64,000 nucleotides of DNA from an uncultured bacterium (GTDB lineage Bacteria > Bacillota > Clostridia > Oscillospirales > Oscillospiraceae): the NCBI GenBank assembly GCA_946548895.1, contig CAMNQF010000003.1, positions 1 through 64,000 on the forward strand, read 5' to 3'. A program made the position numbers and the translations under genes. Under the pieces are notes generated by a model. It did not search any database. It worked only from the letters and a program-made list of their open reading frames with translations, and was not told where the DNA came from. Shown piece by piece: positions 15,792 to 24,942 of the stretch. Each line of letters starts with the position of its first letter. Position 1 is the first letter of the stretch.

Positions 15792-17741
15792 TTACTCCTC
15801 CACGGGCTCCTCGTCCTCGCCGTCCATGGGGGCGGACTCCAGCAGGGCGCGGATGGACAGGGACACCTTCTTGTTCTCCTCGTCAATGGCGGTGATCTTG
15901 GCATCCACGGTATCGCCCTCGCTCACCACGTCGCCGGGCTTATCCACCCGGTGATCGGCCAGCTGGGAGATATGGATCAGGCCGTCCACGCCGGGGACGA
16001 TCTCGGCAAAGGCGCCGAAGGTCATCAGCTTGACCACACGCACGGGAGCCACGTCGCCCACGGAGTACTTGCTGGTGAAGACGGTCCAGGGCTCCTGGCT
16101 GTGGTCCTTCACGCCCAGGGAGATCTTCTTCTTCTCCGGGTCGAAGGAGATGACGTACACCTCGATGGGGTCGCCTACGCTGACCACCTCGGCGGGGGTC
16201 TTGATACGGGACCAGGACAGCTCGGAGATGTGGACCATGCCATCCACGCCGCCGATGTCCACGAAAGCGCCATAGGAGGTGAGGCTCTTCACGGTGCCGC
16301 TGTACCGCTTGCCCACCTCAATGTTGTCCCAGATCGCGGCGGCGGCGGCGGCCCGGGCCTCGGCGGCCACGGCGCGGATGGAGCCCACCACGCGGCGGCG
16401 GGCGCGGTTCACCTCGGTGATGCGCAGCTGCACCCGGGTCTTGACCATCTCGGACAGGTCGGCGCCCCGGGGCTTGCCGGACTGGGAGGCGGGGATGAAC
16501 ACCCGGATGCCCTTGACGCTGGCCACCAGGCCGCCCTTGTTCTCCTCGGTGATGATGCCCTCCAGCACGTCCTTGTTCTCCACGGCGTTCTCCACGGTCT
16601 CCCAGTTCTTGTCCGCGTCAAGGCGCTTCTTGGACAGCTTGACCACGCAGTCCCGGTCGCTGACCAGCATGACGATGGCCTCGATCTCCTCGCCCACCTT
16701 GGCGACGTCCTCCGCCTTCACGTCGGGGTCATCGCTCAACTCGGACAGGGGAATGGTGCCGGGATACTTCACGCCCAGCTCCACCTGGATCTCAGTCGGC
16801 GTGATTGCCGCGACCGTGCCAGTGACCCTATCCCCCGTATTCAAAATTTTGAACGACTCCTCCAGCATCTCCGCGAAGGACTGTTCAATCTCCATAATTT
16901 CATCGCTCATTTTGTTGCTGACCTCCTTTATTATCCACTCCGGCGTGGATGCGCCGGCAGTGATTCCAAGCGTACCAATCCCGCGGAACTGTTCCCGGTC
17001 AAGACCGCCGGCCCCCTCGGCCTGCACGACCACGGGGCAGCATCCGGCGCACAGCTGGGTGAGCTTTCTGGTGTTGGAGCTCTTCTGATCGCCGATGACG
17101 ATCATGGCGCCGCATTGACCGGCCAGTTCCAGCGCTTCTGATTGGCGCCTGGACGTAGCATTACATATTGTATCAAAAAATTCCGCGTTTGTACACACTT
17201 TTTTTGCGTTTTCCACGATTTTTTCCCAATTTGTCAATATAGCTGTCGTTTGGGACACAAATGTCAGCGGCTGCGCGGAAAAACCGGGCGTTTTTTGGAT
17301 AATTTGTTCCAGCTCCTCCCAGCCGGAAACCACAATCCCCCGCCGGGTGCATCCAAGAATACCCAAAATTTCCGGGTGGTCGGCCTCGCCCACCACCACC
17401 GGGACCCGGCCCCGGCCCTCCGCGCCGCGGACAATATCGTGTATGTGGGCCACGTTGGGGCAGGTGGCGTCCAGCACCCGGCAGCCCCGGGCCTCCAGCG
17501 CCCGGTACACCCCGTCCGGCTCCCCGTGGGCCCGGATGAGCACCGGCGCGCCCTTTGGGGCCTCCTCCGGCGCGGAGATGACGGACGCCCCCAGCTCCTC
17601 CAGCCGGCGGATCACGTGGTCGTTGTGGGTGATGTGGCCCAGCAGGTACACCGGGCCCTGGGCCGCGGCCCGCTCCGCCAACTCCACCGCCCGCCGGACC
17701 CCGTAGCAAAACCCGGCGGTCCGGGCCACCTTGACGGTCAC
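15792..17741 (-). CDS. ispH: Bifunctional HMBPP reductase (IspH) / ribosomal protein S1 fusion
   Basis: 649 aa. Residues 1-280 are IspH (LytB), the [4Fe-4S] enzyme that makes IPP and DMAPP in the last step of the MEP isoprenoid pathway: VARTAGFCYGVRRAVE (first cluster Cys at 12), LDATCPNV (second) and DTICNATSRRQ (third), plus SSNTRKL and GASTPEWII. After a linker (about 285-300) come four S1 RNA-binding domains (about 303-375, 390-455, 475-545, 560-630), for example GKRYSGTVKSLTSYGAFVDIGG. Such fusions are established in Clostridia. The start overlaps the plsC stop by 4 nt. The S1 half probably serves as the ribosomal or RNA-binding S1 protein. Confidence 0.95.
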   Translation of the reverse strand: MTVKVARTAGFCYGVRRAVELAERAAAQGPVYLLGHITHNDHVIRRLEELGASVISAPEEAPKGAPVLIRAHGEPDGVYRALEARGCRVLDATCPNVAHIHDIVRGAEGRGRVPVVVGEADHPEILGILGCTRRGIVVSGWEELEQIIQKTPGFSAQPLTFVSQTTAILTNWEKIVENAKKVCTNAEFFDTICNATSRRQSEALELAGQCGAMIVIGDQKSSNTRKLTQLCAGCCPVVVQAEGAGGLDREQFRGIGTLGITAGASTPEWIIKEVSNKMSDEIMEIEQSFAEMLEESFKILNTGDRVTGTVAAITPTEIQVELGVKYPGTIPLSELSDDPDVKAEDVAKVGEEIEAIVMLVSDRDCVVKLSKKRLDADKNWETVENAVENKDVLEGIITEENKGGLVASVKGIRVFIPASQSGKPRGADLSEMVKTRVQLRITEVNRARRRVVGSIRAVAAEARAAAAAAIWDNIEVGKRYSGTVKSLTSYGAFVDIGGVDGMVHISELSWSRIKTPAEVVSVGDPIEVYVISFDPEKKKISLGVKDHSQEPWTVFTSKYSVGDVAPVRVVKLMTFGAFAEIVPGVDGLIHISQLADHRVDKPGDVVSEGDTVDAKITAIDEENKKVSLSIRALLESAPMDGEDEEPVEE

Positions 17742-18340
17742 GCCGCCTGTTCCTCCAGGGCATTCACCCGGTCCAGCAGGTCGTCGGCGATGCGCTGGTA
17801 GTCCTCGGCGGAGGGCTTGCGCCCCTCAAACTCCGGGTGGTAGGGCTGGCCAAACACCACGGTGGTCTTGCGGAAGCGGCGCTTTTTCCGGGAGATGTAC
17901 ACCGGCACCAGCGGGGTGCCCGTCCGCGTGGCAAACATGGCCGCGCCGGTCTGGGCCTCGGAAACCTCGCCCTCCTTCACCCGGGTGCCCTCGGGGAACA
18001 TCAGCAGCTTCTCCCCCTTTTTCAGCACCCGCAGGCATTCCTTTGCCGCCGCCATATCGGACTTTCCCCGGTTGACGCCGATGATCCCCGCCTTTTTCAG
18101 CAGAAAACCAATCAACGGCCACTTCATAATCTCCGCTTTGGCCATCACATGGGTCTGCCGCTTTCTGCCCATGCAGCACACCACATAGAGTGGGTCCCCC
18201 AGGGTGGTGTGGTTGCCGCAGATCAGGGCTGCCCCCTCCGGGATGTTCTCCACGCCCACCGCCTTCCAGGGGTGAAAAATCCTCATGTAGATCCAAATAA
18301 TCGGGTAAATTACAGCGTACATCTTGTTTTTCATCCGCAA
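17738..18340 (-). CDS. plsC: 1-acyl-sn-glycerol-3-phosphate acyltransferase
   Basis: 200 aa PlsC. Acylates lysophosphatidic acid to phosphatidic acid in membrane lipid synthesis. Motif I NHTTLGDP (H-x4-D catalytic pair), motif II GVNRGKSD, motif III MFPEGTR and motif IV PLVPVYI are all present. An N-terminal hydrophobic segment (YAVIYPIIWIYMRIF) would tether it to the membrane. It lies between cmk (6 bp upstream) and ispH-S1 (4-nt overlap), the usual clostridial order. Confidence 0.93.
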   Translation of the reverse strand: MRMKNKMYAVIYPIIWIYMRIFHPWKAVGVENIPEGAALICGNHTTLGDPLYVVCCMGRKRQTHVMAKAEIMKWPLIGFLLKKAGIIGVNRGKSDMAAAKECLRVLKKGEKLLMFPEGTRVKEGEVSEAQTGAAMFATRTGTPLVPVYISRKKRRFRKTTVVFGQPYHPEFEGRKPSAEDYQRIADDLLDRVNALEEQAA

Positions 18341-18346
18341 ACCTCC

Positions 18347-19024
18347 TCAGACGTCCAGGCGTTCCCGGACCAGCCCCAGCAGCAGCCGGAAGCTCTCCTC
18401 CAGATCCAGGCCGGTGGTGTCGGCCAGCACGGCATCCTCCGCCTTGCGCAGGGGCGAGACTTCCCGATCCATGTCCCGGCGGTCCCGCTCCACCACCTCC
18501 CGGAGGACCTGGTTCAGGTCCGCCCGCTGGCCCCGCTCCAAAAGCTCCCGGTACCGGCGTTCCGCCCGGGCTTCGGCGGCGGCGGTGAGGTAGATTTTCA
18601 CGTCCGCCTGGGGGAGCACCACGGTGCCGATGTCCCGGCCGTCCATGATGACGTCGTTCTCACGGGCGGTTTTGCGCTGCATCTCCAGGAGAAACGCCCG
18701 CACCGCGGGCAGCGCGGCCACCTTGGAGGCGCAGGCTGAGATCTCATTTTCCCGGATGGCCTGGGTCACGTCCTCCCCGTCCAGGAACATATGCTGGAGG
18801 CCGTCCTCTCCGTAGCCCATGCCGATGGCCAGCCGGGGCAGCATCTCCGCCACCGCCTCCCCGTCCGCCGGGTCAATCCCCCGGCGGCGGGCCGCCAGGC
18901 CCACCGTGCGGTAAATGGCCCCCGTGTCCACATAGACAAAGCCCAGCTCCTGAGCCAGCCGCTTGGCCAGGGTGGATTTTCCCGCCCCGGAGGGGCCGTC
19001 AATGGCGATACTGCGTCTCTTCAT
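18347..19024 (-). CDS. cmk: Cytidylate kinase
   Basis: 225 aa. Phosphorylates CMP and dCMP with ATP in pyrimidine salvage and lipid precursor supply. P-loop IDGPSGAGKSTLAK at the N terminus, then LGFVYVDTGAIYRTV and the NMP-binding region VIMDGRDIGTVVLPQADVK. Same length and order as in other Firmicutes (cmk-plsC-ispH). Confidence 0.95.
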   Translation of the reverse strand: MKRRSIAIDGPSGAGKSTLAKRLAQELGFVYVDTGAIYRTVGLAARRRGIDPADGEAVAEMLPRLAIGMGYGEDGLQHMFLDGEDVTQAIRENEISACASKVAALPAVRAFLLEMQRKTARENDVIMDGRDIGTVVLPQADVKIYLTAAAEARAERRYRELLERGQRADLNQVLREVVERDRRDMDREVSPLRKAEDAVLADTTGLDLEESFRLLLGLVRERLDV

Positions 19025-19045
19025 GGCATAACGCCCTTTCCTTAC

Positions 19046-20302
19046 TTAATTGAATGCCTGTGCGTATTCCGCCGCGGCCAGGCCGGCGGCATAGCCGGTA
19101 GACCAGGCAATTTGCAGGTTAAAACCGCCGGTGTAGCCGTCCACATCCAGCAGTTCCCCGGCAAAATACAGCCCCTCTACTTTCTTGGAAGCCATGGTTT
19201 TGGGGTCCACCTCCCCCACAGCCACGCCGCCGGAAGTGACCACAGCTTCCTCCACCGGGCGAGCCCCCGCGATGGGAATGGAAAAACCCTTCAGCGCCGC
19301 CAGCAACGCCCGGCGCTGTTCCTTCCGAATCTCATGGGCCTTGGCGTCCAGCGGGATTCCCGCCCGCTCCGCCATCACCGGCACCGCGGACCGGGGGACC
19401 AGCCCGCCCAGGGCGTTGGCGCAGTCCTGATTGGCCCGGGCCGCAAAGTCCCGCAGAAGGCGGGCGTCCAGCGTCTGCTCATCCAGCGCCGGCTTCCAGT
19501 CGATGCAGGCGGCATAGCCGGAGCGGCTGAAATCCATATGGGCGGAGGCGGACAGCACCAGCGGTCCGGACAGGCCGAAGTGGGTAAACAGCAGCTCTCC
19601 CCGCTCCCGGAACACGGTTTTTCCCCGTCCGTCCCGGACACGCAGCTCCACGTTGCGCAGGGACAGGCCCTGAAGCCGGGCGCAGCAGGGGTCGTCCGAC
19701 TCCAGCGGCACCAGGGAGCCCCGGATGGGAACAATAGCGTGTCCCGCCGCCTGTGCCAGGGCGTAGCCGTCCCCGGTGGAGCCGGTGCGCGGATAGGACG
19801 CCCCGCCAGTGGCAAGGATTAATGCCTTACAGTCTTTGAGCTCTCCGCCCTTTCCCGTGCGCACTGCGGCCAGCCGCCCATCCAGCACAGACAGGCCAGC
19901 AGCCCGGTCCCGGCGCAGCTCCACCCCCAGGCGGCGCAGCTCAAAAAACAGCGCGTCCACAATATCCGCGGCCTTGTCGGAGACAGGGAACACCCGGTTT
20001 CCCCGCTCCGTTTTCAGCTTGACGCCCAGCCCCTCAAAAAACGCCATGGTATCCGCCGGGCCAAAACGGCTGAAAGCGCTGTAAAGGAATTTTCCATTAC
20101 GGGGAATGGAGGCCAGCAGCTCCTCCCGGTCGCAGTTGTTGGTGACGTTGCACCGGCCCTTGCCGGTGATATAAAGCTTCCGTCCCACCTTTTCATTGGG
20201 CTCCAGCAGCACCACACCCGCCCCTGCCCGGGCGGCGGTGACGGCGGCCATCATGCCCGCCGCGCCGCCTCCGGCCACGGCCACCTTATTTCCCGTCCTC
20301 AT
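19046..20302 (-). CDS. HI0933/YhiN family FAD-dependent oxidoreductase (flavoprotein)
   Basis: 418 aa. FAD-binding Rossmann motif VAVAGGGAAGMMAAVTAARAG at the start, then the family marker KLYITGKGRCNVTNNC, the second nucleotide motif LILATGGASYPRTGSTGDGY and the C-terminal FAGELLDVDGYTGGFNLQIAW. Members are annotated as NAD(P)/FAD-dependent oxidoreductases or aminoacetone oxidases; the true substrate is not settled. Start at 20302 (MRTGNKVAV) with AAGGTGGAG before it; it overlaps the end of the rpiR-type gene by 17 nt, so the two are probably translationally coupled. Confidence 0.88.
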   Translation of the reverse strand: MRTGNKVAVAGGGAAGMMAAVTAARAGAGVVLLEPNEKVGRKLYITGKGRCNVTNNCDREELLASIPRNGKFLYSAFSRFGPADTMAFFEGLGVKLKTERGNRVFPVSDKAADIVDALFFELRRLGVELRRDRAAGLSVLDGRLAAVRTGKGGELKDCKALILATGGASYPRTGSTGDGYALAQAAGHAIVPIRGSLVPLESDDPCCARLQGLSLRNVELRVRDGRGKTVFRERGELLFTHFGLSGPLVLSASAHMDFSRSGYAACIDWKPALDEQTLDARLLRDFAARANQDCANALGGLVPRSAVPVMAERAGIPLDAKAHEIRKEQRRALLAALKGFSIPIAGARPVEEAVVTSGGVAVGEVDPKTMASKKVEGLYFAGELLDVDGYTGGFNLQIAWSTGYAAGLAAAEYAQAFN

Positions 20303-21161
20303 ACTCCACCTTTTCGTATACCTGATACTCGTCCCAGATGCTCTCCAACCGCTGGAAGGTGGCGGTGACCTCCGCGGACTTTTTCCGCCCCACCGCCACA
20401 ATCAGCGCGTTGATGATGGACAACGGCGCCACCAGGGAGTCGGCAAAGGAGGCCATGTCGCTCTTGGCCAGCAGGCGGAAGTTGGACGTGTCGTACAGCG
20501 GGGACATATCGCTGTCGGTGACGGCTACCACCGTGGCGCCCTGGTCCCTGGCAAACTCCATGGCCCGGACAGACCGGGTGGAGTACCGGGGAAAGCTGAT
20601 TCCGATCACCACATCTCCCTCCCCCACCCGGAGCATCTGCTCAAACATCTCGCTGGCCAGGCTGGTCTGCACCTGGGTCACATTGTCGAAAATCAGCTTG
20701 AAATAGAACGTGAGAAAGTCGGACAGCGCCGCCGACGAGCGCACCCCCAGAATATAAATCCGGCGGGCGGACACGATGGCGTCCACCGCGTCCTCAAAGT
20801 CCTGCCGGTTCAGCTCGCTGAGGGTCATGCGCAGCTTCTCAATGTCCGACTGGACCACCTTGTCCAACACGTCCTGGGAGCCCAGCCGGTCATAGGACAC
20901 CTCAATGCGCTGCACGGTGGTGAGCTTGCCCCGTATCATCTCCTGCATGGCTTTCTGCATGGCGGGGTAGCCGTCGTAGCCCAGTTCGGCGGCAAAACGC
21001 ACCACGGTGGACTCGCTGATTTTCACCGCCTGGCCCAGCCGGGCCGCCGTCATAAAGGCGGCTTTGTCGTAGTTATCCAGAATATACCGGCCAATCAGCT
21101 TTTGTCCCTTGGAAAAGGTGTCCATCCTGCTCTGAATCACAGTCAAAATATCACGGCTCAT
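20286..21161 (-). CDS. MurR/RpiR family transcriptional regulator
   Basis: 291 aa. N-terminal HTH_6 domain (residues about 1-75: FSKGQKLIGRYILDNYDKAAFMTAARLGQAVKISESTVVRFAAELG, given here in parts) and C-terminal SIS domain (about 125-260: ARRIYILGVRSSAALSDFL, GDVVIGISFPRYSTRSVRAM) that binds phosphosugars in this family. Effector and target genes unknown. No sugar operon adjoins it; the nearest downstream genes are the flavoprotein and cmk. Confidence 0.88.
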   Translation of the reverse strand: MSRDILTVIQSRMDTFSKGQKLIGRYILDNYDKAAFMTAARLGQAVKISESTVVRFAAELGYDGYPAMQKAMQEMIRGKLTTVQRIEVSYDRLGSQDVLDKVVQSDIEKLRMTLSELNRQDFEDAVDAIVSARRIYILGVRSSAALSDFLTFYFKLIFDNVTQVQTSLASEMFEQMLRVGEGDVVIGISFPRYSTRSVRAMEFARDQGATVVAVTDSDMSPLYDTSNFRLLAKSDMASFADSLVAPLSIINALIVAVGRKKSAEVTATFQRLESIWDEYQVYEKVEYEDGK

Positions 21162-21274
21162 GGCAAAGCAACCCTACTCTCTATCTATCCTCCCGGCGCG
21201 GGCTGTTCCGCGCCAACAGGCCTATCATACCGTTTTGCCCGCCAAAAAGCAAGGGTTTTTGAAAGAATTTCCCC

Positions 21275-21967
21275 TCATTCCTGCAAAGCGGCCAGCTCCG
21301 CCGCCGTGAGGGGCCTCCACTGCCCCGCCTTCAGCCCCCCCAGCCGGAGGGGCCCTTCCCGCACCCGCCGGAGCCGTTCCACCGTCAGACCGGCGGCGGC
21401 GCACATCCGGCGCACCTGGCGGTTCTTCCCCTGATGGATGACCACGGCGAGGGAGCGCTCCCCTGTCCGCTCCACCCGGTCGGCAATGAGGACCTCCCCG
21501 CCCTCCGCCACCGGGGCCCGAAGAATGGGCAGGGCCCGGTCTATGTCGCCCCCGGCCCACACCTGGTATTCCTTCTCCACCCGGTGGGAGGGGTGGGTGA
21601 GCCGCTGGGTCAGCGCCCCGTCGTCGGTGAGGAGCAGGAGGCCCTCCGAGTCCATATCCAGCCGCCCCACCGGCCATACCCGGGCGGGACAGTCCGCCAC
21701 CAGCTCCGTCACAGCTCTGCGCCCCTTCTCGTCGGACAGGGTGGTGACATAGCCCCTGGGCTTGTTCAGCATGATGTAGGTGCGCCGCTTCCCGGCGGAC
21801 AGCGGCACGCCGTCCACCTCCACCCGGTCCCGGTCCGGGTCGGCTTTCCCGCCCAGGCGGGCCGTCCGGCCATTGACCGTCACCCGGCCCGCCTGTATGT
21901 ACGCCTCCGCCTGGCGGCGGGAGCACACCCCCGCCGCCGACAGCAGCTTTTGCAGCCGTTCTTCCAC
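21275..21967 (-). CDS. rluB: rRNA pseudouridine synthase (RluB/RsuA family)
   Basis: 230 aa. N-terminal S4 RNA-binding domain (EERLQKLLSAAGVCSRRQAEAYI, shown by LQKLLSAAGVCSRRQAE), then the catalytic domain with VWPVGRLDMDSEGLLLLTDDG, where the Asp of GRLD is the catalytic residue, and the closing HQGKNRQVRRMCAAAG. The family converts a uridine of the ribosomal RNA to pseudouridine. The gene follows dacF directly, the usual clostridial position of rluB, hence the symbol. Specific site not provable here. Confidence 0.9.
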   Translation of the reverse strand: MEERLQKLLSAAGVCSRRQAEAYIQAGRVTVNGRTARLGGKADPDRDRVEVDGVPLSAGKRRTYIMLNKPRGYVTTLSDEKGRRAVTELVADCPARVWPVGRLDMDSEGLLLLTDDGALTQRLTHPSHRVEKEYQVWAGGDIDRALPILRAPVAEGGEVLIADRVERTGERSLAVVIHQGKNRQVRRMCAAAGLTVERLRRVREGPLRLGGLKAGQWRPLTAAELAALQE

Positions 21968-21990
21968 CGCCGCCTCTCCTTTCCGTTCCG

Positions 21991-23094
21991 TTATGCCCTA
22001 CCCCGCAGCCCGGACCACAGCCGCTGCCAGAAATTCAGCGGCTCCCGCACGTCCACCCCCGCGCTGCCCTGGCTCATCAGCGGCATCCGGGCAATCACCC
22101 TGCCGTCCAGCAACCACCGCGCCTCCCCCAACTGCACCAGGGGGTCGAGGGGGGCCGAGGGACTGCGCAGCAGCTCAATTTCCATCACCGGCTTTTCCGA
22201 CTCGGCAAGAGGGTAGCCCAGCTCTCCCTGCGCCTCCACCGCCATGGTGGGAATCAGGCTGCCCCCCACCGCCACCGCCCCCAGCACCTCGCCCTCCCGG
22301 CACAGCGCCTGCCGGGGGTAGGCCTGAAAGCCGTAGTCCAGCAGCTTTTTGTGATCGTTCCAGTCGTCCCCGTCGTTGAGGGTGACGCAGATCAGGGTCT
22401 GGCCCTCCCGCCGGGCGGCGGACACCAGGGTGCGCCCCGCCTTCTCCGTAAACCCGGTTTTCATCCCCACGCAGCCCGGACAACTCCAGAGCAGCTTGTT
22501 GTGGTTGACAAAGGTGCGGGCGCCAATGGTGATGGACCGGGTGGCGCAGATCTCCGCCACCGCATCGTTCTCCAGGCACGCCCGGGCCAGCAGCGCCATG
22601 TCGTAGGCGGTGGAGTAATGGCTGTCGTCGTTGAGCCCGCTGGGGTTGGCAAAGGAGCTGTCCTTCATCCCCAGCTCCACCGCCCGCCGGTTCATCCGCG
22701 CCACGAAATCCGCCTCGTTCCCCGCCGTGTGGCAGGCGACGGCCATAGCCGCGTCGTTGCCCGACTGGAGCAGCAATCCATACAACAGGCCCCGCAGGGT
22801 GATCTCCTCCCCGGCCTTGAGATAGATGGACGACCCCTCGCTGCCCAGCCATTCCCCCTTGACGGTCACCACTTGGTCCAGGTCCTCCGCCTCTTCCACC
22901 GCCACCAGCGCCGTCATCAGCTTGGTAATGCTGGCGATCAGCCTGGGCTGATGGATGTTGTGCTCATAGAGCACCCTCCCGCTCTCGGCGTCCATGAGGA
23001 TGGCGCAGGAGGCATTGTCGCCCACCGCGTGGGCGGTCGGACACGCGGCGGCCAACAGCAGCACAGCCGCCAGCGCGGCGGTCATTTTTCTCAC
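21991..23094 (-). CDS. dacF: D-alanyl-D-alanine carboxypeptidase (DacF/PBP5 type)
   Basis: 367 aa exported serine peptidase that trims the terminal D-Ala of peptidoglycan stem peptides. Signal peptide about 1-23 (AALAAVLLLAAACPTAHA). Active-site motifs: SITK (nucleophile Ser and Lys), SGN, and KTG in MKTGFTEKAG. A PBP5_C-like domain follows (about 280-345) and the C-terminal NFWQRLWSGLRGRA may be an amphipathic membrane anchor. Position next to gerW and scpAB matches the SigF-controlled dacF of spore formers. The frame opens with GTG at 23094; ATG at 23085 is an alternative. A hairpin covers its ribosome site. Confidence 0.9.
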   Translation of the reverse strand: MRKMTAALAAVLLLAAACPTAHAVGDNASCAILMDAESGRVLYEHNIHQPRLIASITKLMTALVAVEEAEDLDQVVTVKGEWLGSEGSSIYLKAGEEITLRGLLYGLLLQSGNDAAMAVACHTAGNEADFVARMNRRAVELGMKDSSFANPSGLNDDSHYSTAYDMALLARACLENDAVAEICATRSITIGARTFVNHNKLLWSCPGCVGMKTGFTEKAGRTLVSAARREGQTLICVTLNDGDDWNDHKKLLDYGFQAYPRQALCREGEVLGAVAVGGSLIPTMAVEAQGELGYPLAESEKPVMEIELLRSPSAPLDPLVQLGEARWLLDGRVIARMPLMSQGSAGVDVREPLNFWQRLWSGLRGRA

Positions 23095-23103
23095 AAAAAG
23101 GTC

Positions 23104-23131
23104 ACTCCCATCTGAATGGTCAGATGGGAGT
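23104..23131 (-). promoter_or_regulatory. Hairpin sequestering the dacF ribosome binding site
   Basis: Perfect 12-bp stem (23104-23115 with 23120-23131, loop of 4). On the minus strand its 3' arm ends in GATGGGAGT, which contains the only purine-rich ribosome site before the dacF start. It may act as a translational brake or as a terminator behind gerW. Confidence 0.5.
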
Positions 23132-23170
23132 AGTATGGCCTTGACCGCCCGGACTTATCCGGGCGCGGAG

Positions 23171-23578
23171 TTACAGTACCTCTTCCCCGTTTTCTCCGGC
23201 ACTCTTTTTGTCAATATAGCCAGTGACCCGCTCAAACATCTCGGGCACCAGATCCACCACCCGGCTGACGGTGTCCCCGGGAGGAGGCGCCACGGGCAGC
23301 AGGCGCACATTCCCGTCCTTCACGATCAGAAACGCCACGGGGAGTACGCTGACTCCCGCCCCCGCGCCGCCGCCGAAATTCTTGGGCACATTCTGGGTTT
23401 TGCCAAAGTCGGAACCGCCGGTGGCAAAGCCGAAGGACAGCCGGGATACAGGGATCAAGGTCACGCCGTCCTGGGTTGTGATGGGCTGGCCCACCACCGT
23501 GTTGGCGTCCACCATCTCCCGGATCTTATTCATGGTGGTCTGGAGCACTTCGTTGATGGGATGGTTGTTTTCACTCAT
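23171..23578 (-). CDS. gerW: GerW family sporulation protein (YtfJ)
   Basis: 135 aa. Family hallmarks: EVLQTTMNKIREMVDANTVVGQPI near the N terminus, LIPVSRLSFGFATGGSDFG and the Gly-rich GGGAGAGVSVLPVAFLIV. YtfJ/GerW is a forespore protein needed for normal L-alanine germination in Bacillus. It overlaps the DUF2953 gene by 8 nt, which is the conserved ytfI-ytfJ arrangement. Confidence 0.93.
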   Translation of the reverse strand: MSENNHPINEVLQTTMNKIREMVDANTVVGQPITTQDGVTLIPVSRLSFGFATGGSDFGKTQNVPKNFGGGAGAGVSVLPVAFLIVKDGNVRLLPVAPPPGDTVSRVVDLVPEMFERVTGYIDKKSAGENGEEVL

Positions 23579-24203
23579 GACTCAATGCCTCCTGTCTTTT
23601 TCTAGGGGTCCTGCCGCTCTTGATCCACGTAAACAGCGCCTTTGTGCCGTATCGTATCCCCAGGGCGAATATCTGGCCCACTGTCAGCGTCACCGCCGCT
23701 TGGAGCTCCACCCCGGGTTCCGTGCGGCCGTAGTCCAAGCCGACCTGGAACGAGTGGCGCTTCACCTTGAAATTATGGTCAAGGATGGGCCAAAGCATAC
23801 CTAGGGCCGCGTTGGCCTGACCGTAACCCAGGGCAATGGCGGCGGGGTCCGTCCCGCCCCAGATCAGCTCCAGCTCCAAATCGTCGATGCGGATTTTACG
23901 CTTCAGCGCCCCGCAGGCCTCCCCCGCCACCGGCAGCACTTTCATCAGCCGGGATAAGGTGCCGGGCTGGCCTTCGGCGGGCTCCTTTTTGTGCTTTTCA
24001 GCCGCGGGCGGCTTCTCCCGTTTCGGCTTCGCCGGCTTTTTCGCTTTTTGGGGCTTGGCGGGCCACAGCTGAATTTGGAACGGACCCGCCAGAGCGGCGG
24101 CATACAGCCCCGCCTGCCCATAGCGCACCCTGCCGCCAACGCGGATCAGTGAAATGAGCCAGAGAACAGCCAGGACAGCCAGCAGGATTTTCAGCGCCGT
24201 CAT
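23571..24203 (-). CDS. DUF2953 (YtfI-like) membrane-anchored protein
   Basis: 210 aa. One N-terminal membrane segment (LKILLAVLAVLWLISLIRVGG), a Lys/Pro-rich linker (KPQKAKKPAKPKREKPP), then the DUF2953 domain containing RIDDLELELIWGGTDPAAIALGYG and KVKRHSFQVGLDYGRTEPG. It lies between scpB (4-nt overlap) and gerW (8-nt overlap), as B. subtilis ytfI before ytfJ. Role in sporulation inferred from the neighbourhood only. Confidence 0.85.
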   Translation of the reverse strand: MTALKILLAVLAVLWLISLIRVGGRVRYGQAGLYAAALAGPFQIQLWPAKPQKAKKPAKPKREKPPAAEKHKKEPAEGQPGTLSRLMKVLPVAGEACGALKRKIRIDDLELELIWGGTDPAAIALGYGQANAALGMLWPILDHNFKVKRHSFQVGLDYGRTEPGVELQAAVTLTVGQIFALGIRYGTKALFTWIKSGRTPRKRQEALSHE

Positions 24204-24820
24204 GGCCCTTCCTCCCCGCCCCGCTCCTCAGCGCCTCCCGCCGTCTCCGCCTCCCGGAGCCGGCGCAGGGCGGACTCCATCTCCATGGTGAGCTGGGCGT
24301 CCTCCTGGCTGGCGGAGGCCAACTCCGGCAGGTCGTCCAAAGTGGCCAGCCCGAAGGAGCGCAGGAAGCTTTTCGTGGTGCGGAACTGCATGGGCCGCCC
24401 CGGCACCGCCAGCCGGCCCGCCTCCCGGATGAGGCCCCGGTCCAGCAGAAGGCCCACGGTGTACGAGCTGTCCACCCCGCGGACCTGCTCGATATAGGCC
24501 CGGGTCACCGGCTGAAAGTAGGCGATGATAGCCAGCACCTCCAGGGCGGGCTGGGACAGCTTGGCGGGCTTGCGGTTCTCCAGCGCCTTGCGGATATATT
24601 CCGCCTGCTCCGGCGCGGAGCACATCTGCCAGCTGTTCTCCAGCTTCACCAGCCGGATGCCACGGCGGTCATAGCTGTAGGAATCCGCCATGCGCTGGCA
24701 TACGCTGTCCACCGTCTCCCGGTCCTGTCCCAGGGTCAGGCACAGGCGCTCCACGGGCATCGGGTCCCCCGCCGCAAACAGGATGCCCTCAATGGCACCT
24801 TCCAGCTCTTTTAAATCCAT
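24200..24820 (-). CDS. scpB: Segregation and condensation protein B
   Basis: 206 aa. Two winged-helix domains of the kleisin-partner ScpB: ELEGAIEGILFAAGDPMP at the start and LSQPALEVLAIIAYFQPVTRAYIEQVRG in the middle, then GRPMQFRTTKSFLRSFGL. With ScpA and SMC it forms the bacterial condensin. Start at 24820 (MDLKELEGAI) with GGAGGATG before it; the upstream 34 codons of the frame are not supported. The last 30 residues are a charged tail. Confidence 0.93.
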   Translation of the reverse strand: MDLKELEGAIEGILFAAGDPMPVERLCLTLGQDRETVDSVCQRMADSYSYDRRGIRLVKLENSWQMCSAPEQAEYIRKALENRKPAKLSQPALEVLAIIAYFQPVTRAYIEQVRGVDSSYTVGLLLDRGLIREAGRLAVPGRPMQFRTTKSFLRSFGLATLDDLPELASASQEDAQLTMEMESALRRLREAETAGGAEERGGEEGP

Positions 24821-24942
24821 TGGGGCATCCTCCTCTCCTCGTCGAAGCAAAGTCCGCTCCGCTTCCTTGCTTTTCCTCTCCCCACAAAAGCTGGCGGACG
24901 CTTTTGCGGGGCCACGGGGCAATGGCTTTGCGGGGACTCCTT

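Noticed and set aside
15792-17741. Frameshift or misassembly joining ispH and S1
   Set aside because: The frame is continuous and complete for both parts, and this fusion is established in Clostridia.
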